A stretch of DNA of 64,000 nucleotides from Sceloporus undulatus (GCF_019175285.1 NC_056524.1:146606948-146670947); one strand, 5' to 3'. Shown: positions 24,401 through 35,257, numbered from the stretch's first letter. Numbers and translations: made by a program. The notes: generated from the sequence alone by a model not told the origin.

Positions 24401-25190
24401 CAGCTTGCTTGTGTGTATTCAGTAAATATAGCTGCGTAACATCAGACTTTATCCAACATTTTACACATATTTGTTTACTACAAATAATAAGCTTTTAGAA
24501 AAACATTGCTTGATCCGGTATGTTCGTTTTGCTTCAGTCAGCCAAAATCTGGCCCATGTGAAGGCTTGTGAAGGCAGAATGAGAACTGAGAATCCCCCAA
24601 TCCATTTTTATAGGAGATAAGAATGTTAGAAATACATATAGCCCCCAAAACTCATTGGGAGGAGCCACTTTCTCCAGGGTCTTCCTTCTACAGGAAGATA
24701 TCCATTAAAAATGTCCATATCTTCATTAAGCATTCTTTGTTTAATTCAAATTGTTCATGCTCTGAATAAGTTCCAAGACAAACAGAAGTCTGGAAAGAAA
24801 TACTGAGGTGTACTTCCAAATATGCACTTCTCTCTATTGGAATGGCCATGCATACCCCTGAGAAGAGAGGAAACAGGACTTTTTTAGACTCCTCCAGATA
24901 TAAGCATCACTTTTGGACCCAAGGGTATCCTTAGTAATACCGGTTTTTAAGAACAAACAATATCCATTAAGAGGAATATAACAGCTCAGAATATACCAGT
25001 CACAGTACATTTGACTAAAATAATAAGATCTGTAAACATATCATCTCATCTGAATATTCAGAGCTGAAATGATGCACTTAAATGTACACCATAATCAGCT
25101 GAGATTAAATTCCTACTTGGCCATGAAGCTCTCAACAGCTTTGAGACTGTTGCTGCCCAAGAGGAGTGGATCTGTAGCCTAGCAATTTAC
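24401..25190. other. HELLS intron 5, nothing recognised
   Basis: Unique-looking intron, mirrored at about 37492-38270. No further feature supported. Confidence 0.5.
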
Positions 25191-25252
25191 CTCTTTTGAC
25201 ATGACATCAGAGATATTGTATGTTCTGTCTTCTCTGGCTCTCTTTTTTGCAG
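25191..25252 (-). CDS. HELLS: HELLS exon 5 (left arm, intact)
   Basis: 62 nt. Completes Ala with exon 4, then AKKRAREDRTYNISDVMSKE (mammals: KKRGREDESYNISEVMSKE), phase 0 at the 3' end. This is the conserved short motif of the charged HELLS N-terminus. The right-arm copy is one base shorter, so this is the usable one. Confidence 0.95.
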
Positions 25253-25343
25253 CTGTAAAAAAATATTACATAGGTTTCAGCATCTGAATTTACCAGATAA
25301 AAACAGAAAAGTTCCTTTGTTTTTAGAGTTTCATAAGACTTAC

Positions 25344-25380
25344 CTGATTTACCTTCTCTCTCACCACTTAGTTTTTCATT
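25344..25380 (-). CDS. HELLS: HELLS exon 4 (left arm, intact)
   Basis: 37-nt microexon NEKLSGEREGKSG between TTTTTATAG and GTAAGT, phase 1 at the 3' end. Both arms have the same 37 nt, which supports it as a real exon. It encodes part of the charged linker after the coiled coil. Confidence 0.88.
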
Positions 25381-25424
25381 CTATAAAAACAAAATAATTG
25401 GAACAATATCTTAGCAATAGTATT

Positions 25425-25650
25425 AGCATTTACATTTCTATACCACTTGATACAGAACTCAGTAGTCTCTAAGCAGTTTACAATATGTAAGCTAACTGCC
25501 CCCAACAAGCTGCGTACTTATTTTAGCAACCTACAGAAGAATGCAAGGCTGAGTCAACCTTGGAGCCCTGGGATCGAACTCACAACCATGTGGTTGCAAT
25601 ACTGGCTGCAGTACTGGCATTTAACAACTGCACCTTCAAGGCTCCTAGTT
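25425..25650 (-). mobile_element. tRNA-derived SINE, squamate type
   Basis: Complement reads GAGCCTTGAAGGTGCAGTTG, B-box-like GGTTGTGAGTTCGATCCC, then GGGCTCCAAGGTTGACTCAG and ACTGCTTAGAGACTACTGAG, ending in ATGCTAATACTATTGC. Same family as 304-520. It lies in intron 3, just upstream of exon 4. Confidence 0.75.
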
Positions 25651-25984
25651 GAAGTTCTTTCATGCAATATAAATGAGAAAATCTGAAATGCTAGGGATAG
25701 GATACAGGCTCATTTTAGATTACCAGACCAAGCTTGGGTTATAAAAAATGAGTTTGAATCAACCCAGAAATAAATTGGTAGTTTATGTACGTACTTCAGA
25801 ACTGCAATATCAAACCACAACTACCAAGAAGCAGGCTATCAGTTTCTACACTAACTGCAGTTTCAAGATTTTCTTCAAAAGAGAGCTACATATAGAGGAT
25901 GGTTATCTAATCCGGAAGTCACCAATGCATGAATGAAGAGAGTTTGTTCTTGATATTTTAGAATTATATATAGATAGCATATTA

Positions 25985-26165
25985 GCCAAACTGATAAAAA
26001 AGAGTCCAGGACACAGCTACTATCTGAAAATCTAGGAGCACAGCAAAGCCCAGTAGTATCAGCTTCCAGAAAGATACCATGATCAATAGCTTTGAAAGCT
26101 GCTGGCAGAACAAGAACCAACACCATTACAACTCCAAGACCCCACTCTCTGTCTCCTAGCAAAGT
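25985..26165 (-). mobile_element. L2-like LINE RT fragment
   Basis: Complement encodes VLPAAFKAIDHGIFLEADTT, matching the L2 RT motif DLSAAFDTIDHxILL. About 180 bp, truncated at both ends. Confidence 0.55.
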
Positions 26166-26169
26166 CCTA

Positions 26170-27285
26170 CACCAGGATTATAATAGCACTAGTCCATATC
26201 CCAAAGATGGGTTGACCTATCTCTCCAAAGATGAAATAGCTTTTGAAGCCTTCCTCTGACCATAAATAAAAAAAGCAATGCTCATCTGCGTAGGCTGGGA
26301 AGTAAAGGCTGGATTTTTTTTCAGGGCTTATGGCTATATAGCACCTCTGTGGAGAGATAGAAGAGGACCCAAGAGACAACTGGGAGATAAAAAGAGCAAC
26401 AACCAGGTGTAGCTACAGTACCTGCTACCACTCTGTGCTTTAGCTACCTGCTACCACTGTGCTTTAGCCCTGAGACTCCTACAACATAGGGACTCGTATA
26501 CCACCAGTCAAAAGAACTATCAGTCCATGTCCATTGGCATCATCTGCCTGGGCTGAGGAATAAGGGCTGCATCTTTATGGAGGCAGGTTAGCATCAAAGG
26601 GGTGACCTCAAAGGGGTTAAACCCTTTGGAGGGGAGACATTTTGGAGGATGTGAGGCCCTGTCTCCTAACTGAAAGAGGAGAGGCTTGCCTGCATTTAAC
26701 ACAAAATTCCAAAATACAAACATGCTCTTTCTATCTGTTAATATACTAACCCTACCAAGGACACATTTTGAAGAGGGGAGACAGTAGAACCCCAGCAGTA
26801 GTGTCCACTGCAGTTATACAATAGTGAGGGAAATATGAGGCGGGGAGAACTACTTATGTTTTCCCCAAGTTGTGCCACTAGCTTGGATAGTATGGGTGGT
26901 AGTCCCCTGGGTGAAAAAAGTTGGTAAATGTATGTTCAGTAAATGGAGATATAAGAGCTATCCAGGACTTGATGTGCATGCAGTTTGTATCCTAGAGACT
27001 TGGCTGTGTTGAGTTCTGCATTTTTTGTATCAGGTTTCTCTTTAGAGCAGCTGGCAAAACATTTGAGAACAAGAGTTGCAGTGACTTCACCACTTTGGAT
27101 CCTATTTGGGGAGAAAAGTGGGGTATAAGTGCAAGAAATAAATCTATTGTGACTCCATCTTGTTACCGGGTGTCCTAACCTGTGGTTTGCTGGATTTTAA
27201 TGTATTAAAAAGTGACTGATCAGGAAACAATAGGAATACTTTTTTTGTATCACTCCACTCCACACTCTCCCATCCTCATCTAACG
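26170..27285. other. HELLS intron 3, little recognised
   Basis: Holds a small tandem duplication (AGCTAC..CTGCTACCACT..GTGCTTT twice, about 26410-26470). Otherwise no exon or repeat family I can name. Confidence 0.5.
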
Positions 27286-27289
27286 TGAC

Positions 27290-27830
27290 TAGTGCTTGCA
27301 TATTCTTGGCTTGTTGTGCTGGGGGAGTTCAACATCCATGCTGAAACTGCCCTGTCAGGAGTGACTCAGGACTTCATGCCCCTCATGATAACCGTGGGTT
27401 TGTACCAAGTGGTGCTTGGTCCCACTAATACAAACAAAACTTGTTTTTTCTGAAGATGCGAGCCATAAATGCAGGCGAAATGTCAGGAATAAACTCTTCT
27501 AGAACATGGCCACACAGCCCGAAAAAACCACAAAAAACTTGTTTTCTGTGCTAGACGAGATAAGGGTAATTTTGAGAGTAGATAAACTTTCCATTACTCA
27601 GTAATCATGATGTGAGTTAAGCTTTCTGAAACTCAGAGCCTTTGCAGGGATGAAGGACCAATTAAAACGATGCACCCCAACAGGCTGCTAGATCCAAATT
27701 TCTTGATAACACCTGGAGATTTTCCTGTCACCTTGGCAAATAATTTTGCTGTGGCTCTCCTTGATCTCTGAAACAGAGAAATAGCTGGGGGCTGAACCTT
27801 CTTGTGGAGTGGACTCCAACCAGCTATCAT
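27290..27830 (+). mobile_element. L2-like LINE fragment (endonuclease to early RT)
   Basis: Encodes VVLGEFNIHAETALSGVTQD, then FMPLMITVGLYQVVLGPT, like the L2 endonuclease end (GDFNIHxD ... GLxQxVxGPTH). Further on come LITPGDFPVTLANNFAVALL, an L2 inter-domain segment. Interrupted by a Penelope-like piece at 27450-27535. With 28195-28312 it forms one degenerate, internally deleted L2. Confidence 0.6.
27450..27535. mobile_element. Penelope-like terminal-repeat fragment
   Basis: TGAAGATGCGAGCCATAAAT, GCAGGCGAAATGTCAGGAAT and AAACTCTTCTAGAACATGGC, closing CCCGAAAAAACCACAAAAAA. Same repeat as in 22250-22512 and 61855-62065. Nested in an L2. Confidence 0.7.
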
Positions 27831-27861
27831 GTATTCCAGGGATCTATTCCAGGGATCCTCT

Positions 27862-28135
27862 ATCCACCATCTTGAGGGAGAGGAAGGCAGGCCAGCTCCA
27901 ACAGGCCTGCCTGGAAAAAGAAAAGCCCTCCTTCTATACACCATCTTGAGGGAGAGGAAGGCAGGCCAACTCCAACAGGCCTGCCTGGAAGAAGAAAAGC
28001 CCTCCTTCTATCCACCATCTTGAGGGAGAGGAAGGCAGGCCAGCTCCAACAAGGCCTGCCTGGAAGAAGAAAAGCCCTCCCTCTACCCACCATCTTGAGG
28101 GAGAGGCCAGCTCCAACAAGCCTCCGAGGAAGAGC
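27862..28135. repeat. Minisatellite, 74-75 bp unit, ~3.7 copies
   Basis: The unit start CCATCTTGAGGGAGAGG recurs at 27867, 27941, 28015 and 28090. Each unit contains the inverted pair GGCAGGCC and GGCCTGCC around an AGCTCCAACA loop. The last unit is shortened. Open frames in all units come from the repeat itself. Confidence 0.9.
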
Positions 28136-28194
28136 AGATCTGCTGGACTTTCCCCCTTCTCTACTGTCATTCCCTTCTCCTTTTGTGTCTTGTC

Positions 28195-28312
28195 TTTTTT
28201 AGATTGTAAGCCTGAGGGCAAGGAAATGTCTAATTAACAAACTGTAAGCCCTTCTGCTAGCCTTGGCTGAAAAGCGGGGTATGTATGTATGTATAAATAA
28301 ATAAATAATGAC
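28195..28312 (+). mobile_element. L2-like LINE 3' end
   Basis: TTTAGATTGTAAGCCTGAGG, GCAAGGAAATGTCTAATTAA, then CGGGGTATGTATGTATGTAT and AAATAAATAAATAA. This is the typical squamate L2 3' UTR with a short tandem tail. Confidence 0.75.
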
Positions 28313-28687
28313 CATGAAATGAGCGAGGCTGTGACTAGAATGATGTTGGTAGAAGCTGAGAACACAGGCTTGGGCCTACTTAAAGGCCTATTCTGAGACA
28401 GTGTTGGCAGCCATAAACAAACAAACCAATAAACAACTCTGCTACTATTCCATCTGTAACTGTCTTAAATGGTCAGGGATCTTCCATACTCAAATACTCA
28501 AGGATGATGAGAAAAGAATTCAGACTTTTTAAAAATGTCAACATAGTGTTTGTTCATAGATGGGGATTTTAATCCCAACTACACTAAACACAACTCAGGT
28601 ATCAAATATTTAAAGAAAGTCAACAATCTGGCCATGTGTGAAGCTCTCCCCCCCCCCTTTTATCGAGTCTTCAAGATTTGTTTTTAC

Positions 28688-28744
28688 CTTTGAAGTATTT
28701 AGCATTTCTTTCTTTTTTTCTAGTTTTTCTTTCTTTCGTTGCTC
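28688..28744 (-). CDS. HELLS: HELLS exon 3
   Basis: 57 nt, phase 0 at both ends, EQRKKEKLEKKKEMLNTSK (mammals: EQKKKEKLERKKESLKVKK). Lys/Glu-rich end of the N-terminal coiled coil. Sites are TTGTAAAG and GTAAAA. No counterpart in the right arm, where 35283-37277 is unreadable. Confidence 0.93.
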
Positions 28745-28749
28745 CTTTA

Positions 28750-30110
28750 CAAAAAGAAAAAAACACATTTCTGTAAAACAACTGCTGTTAACCACATAAA
28801 ATTGGGAGGAAAAGTATGGCACTGAGAGACTTAAGTGCACAGTATAAACTTTGAGTCAACTGAAAGTATGCAATAGTTGTTTTCAGTTTTGTTCAGAAAA
28901 CACCTCCAAATACTGATTTAACAATGTTTTATGTTCAGACGTAGAGATAATTTATGTCCCAACTTGAGATAATTCTTTGAGTCCATGAAACTGATATAAA
29001 TATTGATGTATGAAGTTCTAATCAAGTTAGTGAGAGCACTTCAGTTGGGACTAGCAATGTGACTTAGGCTACATCTTTGAATTCTGCCACTGAATATAAG
29101 GAGATGTGAGCATCCACAGATCTTGGTATCCATGGGGATGATGGTCCTGAACCCAAATCCCAGTGGATACCAAGGACCCACTGTATAGGATTGAGAAAGA
29201 AAAAAAGGGAGATTTAAACTGAAGAAATAAGGCCATAGAAAACAGAGGAGAAAGACATACAACCTTTCCTCGGTGAGGCAAGAAGAAATTAAACACAGTT
29301 GACTGCTATATTATTTTCTTGTAGTAAAAACACCCCAAGAATGTCTTCCCTTATTGAGGGAAAGTAGAGAAATCTTATTTATAGAAGCATAAGCAACTAA
29401 TATTGGCAGAAGTGGACAGCTAAATAACAACAATTTGTGGCACACTGTCACTTAAGTGGACTCATCTGATACTATTGTACTTTGCTTTGAAGTTCTGTTA
29501 TGACTTCAAAGAATAAAATATATTAGAATTCACAATAGAATATCCAACATTAACATTTTTTCAAACATAATGAATGATTATAACAAATTTATGAAAACAA
29601 TATATAAAGCTCCTTAGGAATGCTCTGTATCAAATTTGCAAATCTAACTTCTGTGACTTATTTATAGATGTGATGGCCCCAAAATGAATTCCTAGTCTTG
29701 CTTGCTTTTCTCTGTTCTTTTTTTTTTAATGAGTGCTTTAGCGCTATGGACTTGAAAACAAAATTGTCTTTGTTTTAACTAATTATTAAAGTTTCTCCTG
29801 TTTTTTAGTGTTTTTGACTGCCCATACATTCATACAAATGTTTTTTAAAATAAATTCAAATTGTAATTATCTGAATAAATTGTATTTTTACTAGCCAAAC
29901 ACAATAATTTTAAGCCAATTCAAATTATATGTACAATATTATATGTTCCTAAAATAACAAATTAATTTTCCATATATATAGGGTGCTAATGTCATTTCAC
30001 CCCATTTTCTCCAAGATTTCTAGTAACCCCTCCAACCCTCCCTTTTTTTATTCATGGCTTAAACAGTTGCAAAAATCTTACATTTCTAAATTTTCTTTAA
30101 TTTTTCCACT
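28750..30110. other. HELLS intron 2, mostly unique
   Basis: AT-rich. At 29100-29190 there is a short pogo/Tigger-like fragment (complement TACAGTGGGTCCTTGGTATC, ending GATACCAAGATCTGTGG). Otherwise nothing recognised. Confidence 0.5.
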
Positions 30111-30113
30111 TAC

Positions 30114-30236
30114 CTCCAGTTGCTGCTGTTCCATTTTGGTCAGCAAGAATTTTGAGTAGATGTTACTTTTTTCAAGCAAGTGTTGAAGCCTCTTGTAGCG
30201 CATTTCACTTGAGTCTCTATCCCAGGACATGCGAGC
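30114..30236 (-). CDS. HELLS: HELLS exon 2
   Basis: 123 nt, 41 codons, phase 0: [20 protein letters not shown], then [20 protein letters not shown] and E. Near-identical to mammalian [24 protein letters not shown] (positions matched by eye). It forms the N-terminal coiled coil of HELLS. Only one copy exists, because exon 2 is missing from the plus-strand arm. Confidence 0.97.
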
Positions 30237-30835
30237 CTAATGAGACAAACGAGAAGCAACCACTTCGTCATTTCTGCAGCATCTCGATATTGATACTGCA
30301 TTCATATATATATTTTTAAAAAATCTATTCACTGCAAAGTTAAAGTGGTATTAAATTTAAACCATTCAGCTATTATGACCTTCCACAAACAGCCAGAGGA
30401 AATGTGTGATTTCTCACCAGGATAATAAAGCTACAATAACACATTCTGAGGAACTTTACATATTCACTTGTGCCAAAAAGATTAATAACATAGCAACAAG
30501 TAAAAGCCCTCTGGGGAGAATGTTCCAGAGCTGGGATGCTACCACCAAGAATACCCTTTTGTTCACAACCATCTCTGAGTAGAAGTGTTCAAAGCAGATC
30601 CTTTGACACAGGTCAGGTAGACAGATAAAAGAGAATGGGGTTTTCACACATCCTAATTTCAAAACCATTAATAGCTTTAAAGATCTGAATCAGTACTTGG
30701 GATATATAGGAGAAACTCATTCCTTTTATCCTCCAGATTTTAAAAACATATCCTCAGTTACAGCAGTGACTACAGCATCCACCAGAGAAACCCAGTCTCC
30801 CAAAGGAAATAAAAAAACTTTATTGATAGCAGCCT

Positions 30836-31007
30836 TGAGGCGGCGCGTTCTTGACATCGTAATGGCAGCCCCTATGTGTATAGGGTGCCGCCATTTTGTA
30901 CGTCCTGGGGACGTACTAGGGTTAGGTGCGTGCGTAAGGCACGCTCTTTCCCTAACCCTAGTATGTCCCCAGGATGTATTTTACGCCCATCTGTAACGGG
31001 CCCTAAT
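30836..31007 (-). mobile_element. Hairpin-array MITE, copy B (partial)
   Basis: Right terminus on the complement is GGGCCCGTTACAGATGGGCG, preceded by TTA. It has a long stem containing CTAGGGTTAGG (30899-30926 with 30948-30976), whose middle is CCTGGGG where copy A has ATAGGAT. A second stem is AATGGCAGCCCCTA/TAGGGTGCCGCCATT around TGTG. The other end is lost near 30836. It lies in HELLS intron 1. Confidence 0.65.
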
Positions 31008-31054
31008 TTGGGCTACAGCAACACACCCTTTCTGCCTCATCATGCATCATCAAG

Positions 31055-31957
31055 TTGGGGGCATACTAATCAAATTTGCAGATGACACCAAACTAGGGGG
31101 AATAGCTAATATCCCAGAGGACAGGATCTAAATTCAAGATGACCTGAATAGACTAGAAAGCTGGGCCAAAGCTAACAAAATGAAATTCAACACAGAGGAA
31201 TGTAAGGTACTGCACTTAGGGTGGAAAAACGAAATGCACAGATATAAGATGGGCGACACCTGGCTGAATGAAACTACATGTGAAAGGGATCTGGGAGTCC
31301 AAGTAGACCACAAGTTGAACATGAGTCAACAGTGCGACGCAGCAGCTAAAAAGGCCAATGCAATTTTAGGCTGCATCAATAAAAGAATAGTGTCTATATC
31401 AAGAGAAGTAATAGTGCCATTATATTCTGCTCTGGTCAGGCCCCACCTGGAATACTGTGTCCAGTTCTGGGCACCACAATTTAAAAAGGACATTGAGAAA
31501 CTGGAGCATGTCCAAAGGAGAGCGACTACAATGGTGAAGGGTCAGGAAGCCATGTCGTACAAGGAACGACTTAGGGAGCTGGGGATGTTTAGCCTGGAGA
31601 AGAAAAGGTTAAGAGGTGATATGATAGCCCTGTTTAAATATTTGAAGGGATGTCATATTGAGGAGGGAGCAAGCTTGTTTTCTGCTGCTCCAGAGACTAG
31701 AACACGGAACAATGGATGCAAGCTACAGGAAAAGAGATTCCACCTGAACATTAGGAGGAACTTCCTGACAGTAAGGGCTGTTCGACAGTGGAACACACTT
31801 CCTCGGAGTGTAGTGGAGTCTCCTTCCTTGGAAGTCTTTAAACAGAGGCTAGATGGCCATCTGTCGGGGATGCTTTGATTTGGATTTCCTGCATGGCAGG
31901 AGGTTGGACTGGATGGCCCTTGCGGTCTCTTCCAACTCTATTATTCTATGATTCTAA
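31055..31957 (+). mobile_element. CR1 LINE, C-terminal RT and 3' end
   Basis: Starts inside the RT at [11 protein letters not shown], then has a long open stretch (31180-31878) with KCKVLHLG-like, WERDLGV-like (CERDLGVQVDHKLNMSQQCD), RPHLEYCVQFWAPQFKKDIE and TRTRNNGCKLQEKRFHLNIR motifs, ending just before GGATTTCCTGCATGGCAGGA. The 3' terminus is TATTATTCTATGATTCTA. Few disruptions, so it is a recent insertion. It lies in HELLS intron 1, antisense to the gene. Confidence 0.92.
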
Positions 31958-32685
31958 GTGATGAAGGGTTGGGAATTTTCCCTGGTCAGCCTGACTGAAG
32001 CACCTGACAGTTGTTACATGAACTGCTACCATAAAGGCTGAGGCAAAAACAGTATGATTCTCATTTAGTCCAAGGTAAAGGATAAGAAAAGGTTTTGTAG
32101 CTGGCAGAGTGGGGTCAAAAGCAAGCAAGGAAGTAAGAGTTCATACATCAGCCTGTGCAAAGCAGACAAACCACAATCACAAATGGAAAGGGACCTTGTT
32201 CAAAGCCACTGGTATAATCTAGCCAATGACCGCTGAACAACTTCCATCTGTTGAAAAGAAAATTCCTATTATTTCCAATTGTCTCTATTTAACAATTAAA
32301 ACTTTTAAGCTCACCATTTAAAACCACACACGTAAATGCTTAATACCTCCTTACCTCCACCCAGCAAGGAATATCTATGGCACAGCTTTGTTAGACCTAC
32401 TGCCCTCATATTGTAACTGTTGCCTTCTGACAGCCATCTCTTGGACTCCTGAGAAAGGGGATGATGGACTAGACAGGCCCAGCATCTGATCCAGCACAAC
32501 TCTTGATCATGTGAGAGTAAAACAGCAACAAGTTGTAATATTCTCACATCAGTGTTTGTAGAAGGTCTTTCAATTTGCAAGTTAAAGGGAAAACACAGAA
32601 ATCACTTGTTTTCAGCTGGATCAGAATCACAATGTCAGTGGTGGCTTTCAATGCCAGGCAAGATTTATGCTTTCAGGTCCAGGCT
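31958..32685. other. HELLS intron 1, little recognised
   Basis: At about 32450-32490 'GATGGACTAGACAGGCCC..CTGATCCAGC' resembles the 3' end of an old CR1-type LINE. Otherwise nothing supported. Confidence 0.4.
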
Positions 32686-32689
32686 ATTT

Positions 32690-33432
32690 GGCAGACCATG
32701 GTGTTTATCACAGAGCTTTTGGGAGCTTTTTGCAGCTCAGATCCGGGGTGACTGCGGGTCCAACGATGCAAATTCATGTCATAATGTGAATGTGTTATCA
32801 GATGAGATTCCTTTCTATGGGCGCTCCTTCCGCGGCACTTCTGCAGTGATTCCAAAGTGACCCCTCATTTGTGTGAAATCAGAAAAAAGTGAATTCACAG
32901 AATTCGCTTTCAAACTCACTTCAATTTCACTTCAAATCAGAAGATCACTCCAATGTGGCCCCCTTGGCCCCCTGCGTCCTGCTTCTTCACCCCCTCCTGC
33001 TCCTTCATGCCATCTTGTCCTCTCTGCCACCCTGAGACCTATCCCATCATCCCATGCCTGCTCCTTCATCACGATCCAGTCCCCAGTGACCCCCTGCGAC
33101 CTATCCCATCACCCCCTGACTGCTCCTTCAGCCCAATGAAAGATGACAGCTAAGGAGGGGGCAGGGAAGGAGGACAGCGTCCAGAGCCCCACTGAGCATG
33201 TGCAAGGGTCCCAATTTGAATCGTTGAATCCACATGGCATGCACCGGTGTGGTAATACAATTTGCACTCACTCCGCTTTGCATGAATCCGCATCACGTGA
33301 CTTGCCTTGGATTAGATTCCCCCTCGATTCGGAAGGGCAACAGAAGAGCAACCAGGTGTGATAAAACCGTCACGTTACGACGTGAATTTGCATAGCTGAA
33401 CCAGGAGTCACCCCAGATCTGAGCTCCAAAAA
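32690..33432. mobile_element. Non-autonomous DNA element with GAGCTCAGATCTGGGGTGA ends
   Basis: The left end (GCAGCTCAGATCCGGGGTGA) and right end (TCACCCCAGATCTGAGCTCC) are inverted repeats. A second layer is TTTATCACA (left) against TGTGATAAA (right). The interior has CACAGAATTCGCTTTCA.. and a C-rich set of imperfect repeats around 'GACCTATCCCATC' and 'CTGCTCCTTCA'. No transposase. Related copies are 56748-57640 and the edge at 35211-35257. Confidence 0.6.
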
Positions 33433-33532
33433 NNNNNNNNNNNNNNNNNNNNNNNNNNNNNNNNNNNNNNNNNNNNNNNNNNNNNNNNNNNNNNNNNNNN
33501 NNNNNNNNNNNNNNNNNNNNNNNNNNNNNNNN
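33433..33532. other. Assembly gap (100 N)
   Basis: Run of 100 N. It separates the minus-strand HELLS contig from the piece carrying exon 1. Confidence 1.
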
Positions 33533-33610
33533 CTGGGCCCCACAACAAACTCCAACTCCCAGAATTCCATAGCAAAGAGCCAGATAGAGTCAAAGCGCTG
33601 CCAAACAGGG
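33533..33610. mobile_element. hAT-like MITE fragment
   Basis: CTCCAACTCCCAGAATTCCA, then TAGCAAAGAGCCAGATAGAG and TCAAAGCGCTGCC resemble one arm of the reptile hAT MITE seen at 10841-11038. Cut by the gap. Confidence 0.45.
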
Positions 33611-33736
33611 TTATCTCTCCAGTGCGGATGCCAAGTAACCCTGCCTCCATTTTGCCCAGCCCTTCTTCTTCTTCTTCTCCTTGTGTTCAGCTCATGGCCT
33701 CCCTTTTGTCTCTCCTCAGGGCTCCAGGGGTCCGAA

Positions 33737-33847
33737 ATGGCGGAGGGAAGCCAGGAGGAGACGGCGGTGATCACGGCGGAGATGCTGGAGGAGGAGGAGC
33801 AGCTGGAGGCCGAAGGGAGAGAGCAGGAGAGGCAGATCATGGAGGAG
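33737..33847 (+). CDS. HELLS: HELLS exon 1 (start codon)
   Basis: ATG in CCGAAATGGCG opens 37 codons: MAEGSQEETAVITAEMLEEE, EQLEAEGREQERQIMEE, then GTGGGC. 'TAVITxxMLEEEEQLEA' is the conserved HELLS N-terminus. Phase 0 matches exon 2. A pyrimidine tract ending CTCTCCTCAG 18 nt before the ATG could be an acceptor from an upstream 5'-UTR exon. The strand is opposite to exons 2-15, which I take as a misoriented scaffold piece. Confidence 0.92.
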
Positions 33848-33959
33848 GTGGGCTGCAGGGAAGGGAAGGGCAGGGGGCTCTTCATGCTCATCAATGGCTT
33901 ATAAACAGAGAGAAGGGTCATGGGGAGCTGGGTTCCAGTGTCTGAGGAGGGCCTCTGAG

Positions 33960-33976
33960 AGCTTTTCTGTTTGGAG

Positions 33977-34011
<35 letters not shown>

Positions 34012-34080
34012 TATTTGTACCCATCTCTTTTCCCAGGAACTGAGGCACAACGCAGCTCACAGTATTAAAACAATTGTGTT
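33960..34080. repeat. (ATT)n plus LINE-tail repeat
   Basis: ATTATTATT microsatellite (33978-34010), then TTATTTGTACCCATCTCTTT and CAGCTCACAGTATTAAAACA, a LINE 3'-end-type block repeated at 34425-34600 and 34610-34760. Confidence 0.6.
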
Positions 34081-34084
34081 TTAA

Positions 34085-34390
34085 TCCCTCCACAATTGCG
34101 GCTTTGGTTATTCATGGGTTTTGGTAATGTGTTCTCTCTAGGAATATCTAGGTCCTCCAGCGAAACTCTATGGTCAACTTTAACCAGAAGCCACACTGAA
34201 GGACCTAGAGGTTCCTAGAGAGAACACTCCACTCAGCATTTGTAGCTCCTCCAGCGAAACTCTATGGTCAATGTCTGGCAGATGTTGACCACAGAGTTGT
34301 GTTGTAGGACCTAGAGACTCCTAGAGAGGTGTTCTTTCAGGTAGAAACATAGTGTTTTTGTTATTTGTGGTTTTTCCACTTTCGCAGGGG
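34085..34390. repeat. Imperfect inverted/tandem repeat with CTCTAGGA arms
   Basis: CTCTAGGAATATCTAGGTCC and its complement GGACCTAGAGGTTCCTAGAG, then a second unit with CTCCAGCGAAACTCTATGGT and GGACCTAGAGACTCCTAGAG. 'CTCCAGCGAAACTCTATGGTCAA' occurs twice ~95 bp apart. Probably a MITE with a duplicated core. Confidence 0.55.
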
Positions 34391-34424
34391 TCCTGTGCCC
34401 CAAACCCCAGTAAATGTGGATGGA

Positions 34425-34760
34425 CAAGTTATTTATTTATTTATTTATTTATTTGTACCCCTCTCCTTCCTCACAACTGGGATCCAAAGTAGCTCAGAAT
34501 ATTAAAATAACAGTAAAATTAAAAACATACAAAAACATTAAAACATAATTAAATTGTTACAATATTAAAATGAATTGCTAGTAAAAGAATAAAATTGTTT
34601 AAAAGTTTATTATTGTTATTATATTTATATCCACTCCTTTCCCCAAAACTGGGGCTAAGGGCAGCTTACAATATTAAAAAACAACAACAGTACAATCGAA
34701 AGCATACAAAAATGGTACGTTAAAATAGAATTAAATTATTACAATATTAAAACAAATTGG
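34425..34760. repeat. Two tandem LINE-tail copies with (TTTA)n
   Basis: (TTAT)n at 34431-34453, then GTACCCCTCTCCTTCCTCAC, AGCTCAGAATATTAAAATAA. A second similar block at 34610-34760 (ATCCACTCCTTTCCCCAAAA, CAGCTTACAATATTAAAAAA). Confidence 0.55.
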
Positions 34761-34784
34761 ACATTAAAATATCAAATAAAACCA

Positions 34785-35018
34785 GCCCTCCTTATCTACG
34801 GATTTTTTCCCGTGAATTCAAGTATCCACAGCTTGAAAATACTTTAAAAACATACACATTCCCATAGGCAAACCCTGATTGTCCTTTTATATAAGGGATA
34901 CCATTTTACTGTGCCATTATATTTAATAAGACTTGAACCTTTGCAGATTTCGGTATCCATTGGTGTTGGGGGGGGTGGCTGGAGCCAAACCACAGGGGAT
35001 GCCAAGGGCCCACTGTAA
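34785..35018. mobile_element. pogo/Tigger-like MITE
   Basis: Left end CAGCCCTCCTTATCTACGGA, right end GCCAAGGGCCCACTGTAA, with inner arms TATCCACAG and GGTATCCATTGG. The arrangement is like MER2-type elements of the pogo/Tigger group. Confidence 0.65.
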
Positions 35019-35210
35019 CACTTTTAAAAGATTTAAAAATGTTTAGAAGACATTATAACACCTCAAGACGGTCCTTTAAAAACCTTCTGTTTTATGTATC
35101 TGAATAGGAAAATCTTAGCCTGTCTCCAGAAGGACAACAAAGAGGGGGGCCATTTTGGTCTCAGAGCCCAGGCCAGTTCATACAGGGAGATATGGGTGTT
35201 TATCACATGG

Positions 35211-35257
35211 TTTTTGGAGCTCAGATCTGGGGTGACTCCTGGTTCAGCTATGCAAAT
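35211..35257. mobile_element. Terminal 47 bp of the GAGCTCAGATCTGGGG element
   Basis: These 47 bases are the exact reverse complement of 33386-33432, the end of the previous contig. Both are cut by N gaps. Either the two contig ends overlap, or these are two ends of the same transposon family. Confidence 0.75.

Noticed and set aside
27862-28135. Regular repeats considered as a CRISPR-like array
   Set aside because: The units are contiguous with no unique spacers, in a vertebrate intron.
33370-34050. Long minus-strand open frame (226 codons)
   Set aside because: It runs through the N gap and an (ATT)n tract and is antisense to HELLS exon 1.
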